Positions 56,451 to 60,000 of a stretch of 60,000 nucleotides of DNA are shown here, one piece after another. Made by a program: the position numbers and the translations under genes. The first letter of the stretch is position 1. Every line of letters starts with the position of its first letter. Source of the stretch: Cryptomeria japonica (Eukaryota; Streptophyta; Pinopsida; Cupressales; Cupressaceae); NCBI RefSeq assembly GCF_030272615.1, contig NC_081407.1, positions 264,480,574 through 264,540,573 on the forward strand, read 5' to 3'. The notes beneath the pieces were generated by a model. It was not told the DNA's origin, ran no database searches, and saw only the letters and a list, made by a program, of their open reading frames with translations.

Positions 56451-57809
56451 CCTAGAAACTTAAGAAACAATTGTTCTTTCTTGGAACATTTGAGGGTTGA
56501 ATGGTTCCTACAAACAAATTTTGGTAAAAAATCTGGTGAAAGATATGAAAATAAATAGTTTTCTTATTCAAGAAACTAAAATGAGTGTTGATGCCTTTTA
56601 TAAAGTGTATAACTTCATTTGGCCCTTCTCTAAGTCCATAGATATGAGTGTCGATGATGCTTCTAGAGGTTTGGCTACTATGTGGAAACCCAACAATCTC
56701 AATGGGACCTTTAAAAGCCAAGATAAAAATTATGAAAGTATCTCTTTTATGGATGGTTTTTCTAAAGTGGAGTGAACCCTCACTAATATTTACATGTCTA
56801 ATAATATGGTCATGTGAAGGAACTTTTGGGATTTTCTCTTTGATTTGCAAGGGAATTTTCAAAACTCTAACATGATGCTCATGGGATACTTTACTACCCC
56901 GCTTTATCCCTCTGAAAAAATGGGAGGTTCTTCTAGAACTTCTTTGATAGTATGATGGATCTCTATGATTTCTTATTCAAGAGTAAGTTGGTTGATTTGG
57001 ATTTGGAGGGCAGGAGTTTCACTTGGTCCAACCTTTGTACTGGTGATAGCCTCATTCAAGTCAAGCTTGATTGGTGCATGCTTTTAGTCTCTTGGGATAT
57101 TTTCTCTTTGTGTCATCTCTCCTTTGAAATACATTTTGGTTTGAGTCAATGCCCTATCCTCTTCTATTGGGATTTGGATAGACATATCCTACTCTTCCCT
57201 TTCCATTTTGAACTTATGTGATCTCACCACCCAAACTTTAAAGATTTGATAGCCCAATGGTGGAACACCTATATTAAGGGTACGGTCATGTTCAGGATTG
57301 CTTGTGAACTAAAAGTTTTAAAGAAGAATCTGAGGAATCAGAGTAAATCCTATTTTGGTAATAGTGTTTCTCAAAAGAAATATGTGAAGTCCTAGCTGCA
57401 AGATCTGCAGTTGGATATAGAACACTTTGGTGCAACTCCTAACAGAGTTAAGATAGAAATTTGTATTTTGGCTTATTTTCAAAATATTGTTTTTAAAGAA
57501 GATTTATTTTGGAAATAGAGATCACACATCCTTGATGGATGAAAGAAGGCAATAAGAGTACCAAATTCTTTCACTATTCTAATATTCATCATAAGAATGT
57601 GATTGGTTTGAAGGAGTTGATTGGTTCGAGTGGCTATCTACTCATCAAAGAGGAAGACATTCATAGTGAAATGGTTAATTACATCACTACCATGCTCAAT
57701 CCCCCACCCTCCATCAGACCTAAGTGCTAATGATATCTCTAAAGATCTCCTTAGGGTTATCCCTAACCTTGTTAGACAAAAAGATAATAATTTTCTAGTT
57801 CATAGTTTT
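56451..57809 (+). pseudogene. LINE ORF2, endonuclease and linker
   Basis: The APE-type endonuclease nicks target DNA. The start SWNI then GLNGSYKQ (near 56478) is the usual SWNIRGLN block, broken by a TGA. Next come FLIQETKMS (near 56560), with the catalytic Glu, and RGLATMWKPN. A MLMGYFTTPLYPSEKMGG segment (near 56876) stands where GDFN is normal, so the catalytic Asp is lost. DLDLEGRSFTWSN and QVKLDWCMLL follow (near 56990-57090), then QCPILFYWDLD near 57150. The linker includes NKSTKFFHYSNIHHKNVIGL (near 57550) and, in a shifted frame, LLRVIPNLV and NNFLVHSF up to 57809. At least eight stops or shifts are present. Confidence 0.8.
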
Positions 57810-59050
57810 TGTAGCATCATAAATTGTACACCTTTATTAGTGTGTCCAATTTCACACTCTCCTAGCACCAGTTCTAGTATATCCCTTTCCTCTATGCATT
57901 ATAGGACCTTTATTATAATTAATTAATATTTGATTGAATATTATGGGTCATATTCCACCTCATTACATCATCACACTCTTATTTGGGCCCTCAATTCTAG
58001 TCGTGCCCTTTTATTGTTTTATCCTAATTTATCCTTAATCCTACCCTAATTTCAACTCTCAAAGCATATTGTGTATATCTACACATTATTGTTTGATTCA
58101 TTGAGCTATAATTTTCATTATAATCATGATAGTGTGCATCTCTAGAAATTTGAAAAAAAAAATGATAGGACCAGGGAGCTCAGCACCATGGTTCACACTT
58201 TTTTCCCCGAATTACAAGAGGATAATTGGGCGGTCTTATCCTATAAAAATTTAGCTCTATGCAAAAATATATCAATTCTAAGTCATCCTAAAGGTGATTT
58301 CAATTATGATATCCCTATATAAGGTAACCTTCTCAAATCATTTTCATCTAAGATACCTAGAGAAATCAATTATCTATCCCCATCATTTGCACATCCATGA
58401 AGCATTCATCATCAAGCATTTTCAAAGATCTTCAAGGTTGCATATTGATCCTTTAAGAATTATGGAGAAAAATTACATCAATCTTATGCAAGCATGTGTG
58501 TGTGATTAGGGTTTTGTGTTTGTCATGTCATTTTCACACAACATTTGTAATTACGTTCAAAGAGCAAAGCATCATCATCAAAAATTACAATTCTAAGGTA
58601 TATCCATTTAGCATTTATTTTAGCATTTGTATTTCATTCAATGTTGATTCCAAACTGGGGTTTGACTTAGGCAAACCCCTATTCCTAACAATTTCCCTCT
58701 TTTTCACTATGTGTGGGAATAGGTACAAAGTTACATTCAAGAAGATCGACAAGATTCACAGAGACAAATAGATTCACCTTTCGCTGGTGAGAAATTTAGA
58801 GGACTAGGGCGGCCACCACCATGATCTTGAAAAATTAAGATAAAATTTTGGGAATAGATTTGTGATATCTTATTTTGCTCATATCCAAGTCAATGTCTCT
58901 GTGTGACGACTGTAGCTCACTGTTTATGCCTGATCTCTTCAAAAATCACCTAATTGTCCTAAATTCAACATTTTCACAATTCAACTTACAATGAGGGATT
59001 CAAAACCCTAACCAGTGATTCTCATCCCTGCCTTAGTTGAATTGAGGTCA
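57810..59050 (+). mobile_element. LTR-like insertion in the LINE
   Basis: Both LINE flanks are recognisable: NNFLVHSF ends at 57809 and the NGFSPFF block resumes at 59051. The intervening 1.24 kb is unrelated. It begins TGTAGCATCATAAATTGTAC and has a TATA-like CTATATAAGG at 58315. A solo LTR is likely. The right end lacks a clear CA. GTTTT occurs before (57805-57809) and after (59055-59059) but does not fit the ends exactly. About 60 bases of LINE seem to be missing. Confidence 0.5.
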
Positions 59051-60000
59051 AATGGTTTTTCACCCTTCTTTTAGGAATAATAGGATATTGTGGACAAGGA
59101 TGTCATTCCGGTTGCTTGGGATTTCTTATCCTCAGTGAGTCTTCTTAGAGAGATAGATAATACTTATAATGTACTAATTCCAAAGAAGAATGGGGATAAC
59201 AAAATGGTAGAATTTAGGCCAATTAGTCTTTGCAATACCCTATACAAGATATTCTCTAAACTTTTGGTTAACAAAAATCATGAACATCAAAAAGGGTTTG
59301 TTCCTGACTGTCAGATTTTTTATGTTGTTCTTGTGGTTCATGAATCCCTGCATGCTATTGAGAATAGTAAAAAAGAGAGCATGCTCCTAAAGTTTGACAT
59401 ATCCAAAGCGTATGACAATGTTTCTTGGCCATTTCTTTCTAAGGTCCTAAGTATATTTGGTTTTGGAGGCAAATTTTGAAAGATGGTGGAGGTATGCTTC
59501 TACTCACCCATTTTCTCTATTTTAGTCAATGGCTCCCCTCAAGGTAATTTTCCATCTTCTAGAGGCCATAGATAGGGACACCCCTTATCTCCCTATCTTT
59601 TCATTCTTATGGCTGATATTTTAAACAAGCATATCAAGGCATGTATCTACCAAGGTTCCCTAAAAGAGATTAATCCTTCTTTAGGCCCTCTGATTATTTT
59701 TCATCAATAATTTGTTCATGAATCTTTTGGTGGGTTCAACATCATTGAAAAAAGCTAAAGGATGGATCTCTATTTTATCTAAGTATGTGACTGCATCTGA
59801 AAAAAAAAAAATGGATAACAGTTCTCTCTACTTCATGAATGTATCCCCTAATATCTAGACTCGCATTGCCAGAGTATTGAATTGTTAGATTGATAGCCTT
59901 TCGGATTCGTATTTGGGCTTACCTCTCACTTCTAGTAAAGTGGAGAATTCTTTTTGGTCGGGGATACTTGACTAAATACAAATAAAATTGACAAGTTGGA
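59051..60000 (+). pseudogene. LINE ORF2, reverse transcriptase (partial)
   Basis: Non-LTR RT (RVT_1). Blocks in order are NGFSPFF and DIVDKDVIPVAWDFLSS (59050-59130), YNVLIPKKNG, FRPISLCNTLYKIFSKLLVN (59213-59275), QKGFVPDCQI, LLKFDISKAYDNVSWPFL with the first catalytic Asp (near 59400), NGSPQG and HPLSPYLFILMADIL (59571-59625). At the place of the catalytic FADD box the sequence gives FHQ, a stop, then FVHESF, so both aspartates are gone. Stops lie also in the first block and after GGKF (59477-59479). The element runs off the window. Confidence 0.82.

Larger units (their letters stand above)
55100..60000 (+). mobile_element. Decayed L1-type LINE, cut by the window end
   Basis: A non-LTR retrotransposon read on the plus strand. 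It shows an ORF1 with a DUF4283-like domain, then ORF2 with APE endonuclease and, after an insertion at 57810-59050, reverse transcriptase. All parts are in the normal order and broken by many stops and shifts. The 3' end, poly-A and target duplication lie beyond 60000 or cannot be seen. The start is approximate. Confidence 0.82.

Overview
The window is plant nuclear DNA built almost entirely from transposable elements nested in one another. I see no intact host gene and no RNA gene. The LTR lengths (0.9 to 3.1 kb), the Tat-type Ty3/gypsy element with an extra archaeal-type RNase H, the Sirevirus-like Ty1/copia elements with several polypurine tracts, and a decayed L1-type LINE all indicate a large-genome vascular plant. 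A gymnosperm is my best guess, but that is inference from element style and the sequence does not prove it.

Layout. (1) 615-16755 is a complete but defective Tat-type Ty3/gypsy element on the minus strand. Its LTRs are both 1871 bp, its primer site matches tRNA-Trp, and gag, protease, RT, RNase H, aRNase H and integrase are each broken by stops. It sits inside what looks like an older LTR (1-614 plus 16756-16911) that is followed by an initiator-Met-type primer site. (2) 16974-28216 is a decayed Sirevirus-like copia element on the plus strand. Its gag is split, inside the zinc-knuckle codons, by a 3135-bp solo LTR (19544-22678) with a perfect 5-bp target duplication. (3) 28872-45602 is an LTR element on the plus strand with a perfect GTCAT target duplication and no pol. 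It carries a coiled-coil/CCHC gag-like gene and a second large gene of about 1,100 codons that I do not recognise. (4) Inside that second gene lies 32052-40881, a minus-strand, non-autonomous LTR element (CCTCC duplication) of the same LTR family as the solo LTR. It holds one unknown reading frame of about 306 codons. (5) 45992-47755 is a decayed copia gag-protease-integrase fragment. (6) 48613-52277 is a second giant non-pol reading frame on the minus strand, followed at 52610-53890 by a degenerate tandem array. (7) 55100-60000 is a decayed LINE with DUF4283-type ORF1, APE endonuclease and RT, interrupted by a 1.2-kb LTR-like insertion and cut by the window edge.

How the parts fit. Target duplications and restored reading frames give the order of insertion: the copia-like background is oldest, the pol-less element entered it, and the 3.1-kb-LTR element then entered the pol-less element's second gene. 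The pol-less element shares the primer-site type, multiple polypurine tracts and gag C-terminal style of the Sirevirus-like element, so it probably depended on such a relative for reverse transcriptase and integrase. The most interesting material is the pair of giant unknown genes (31978-44165 and 48613-52277) and the pol-less elements that carry them.
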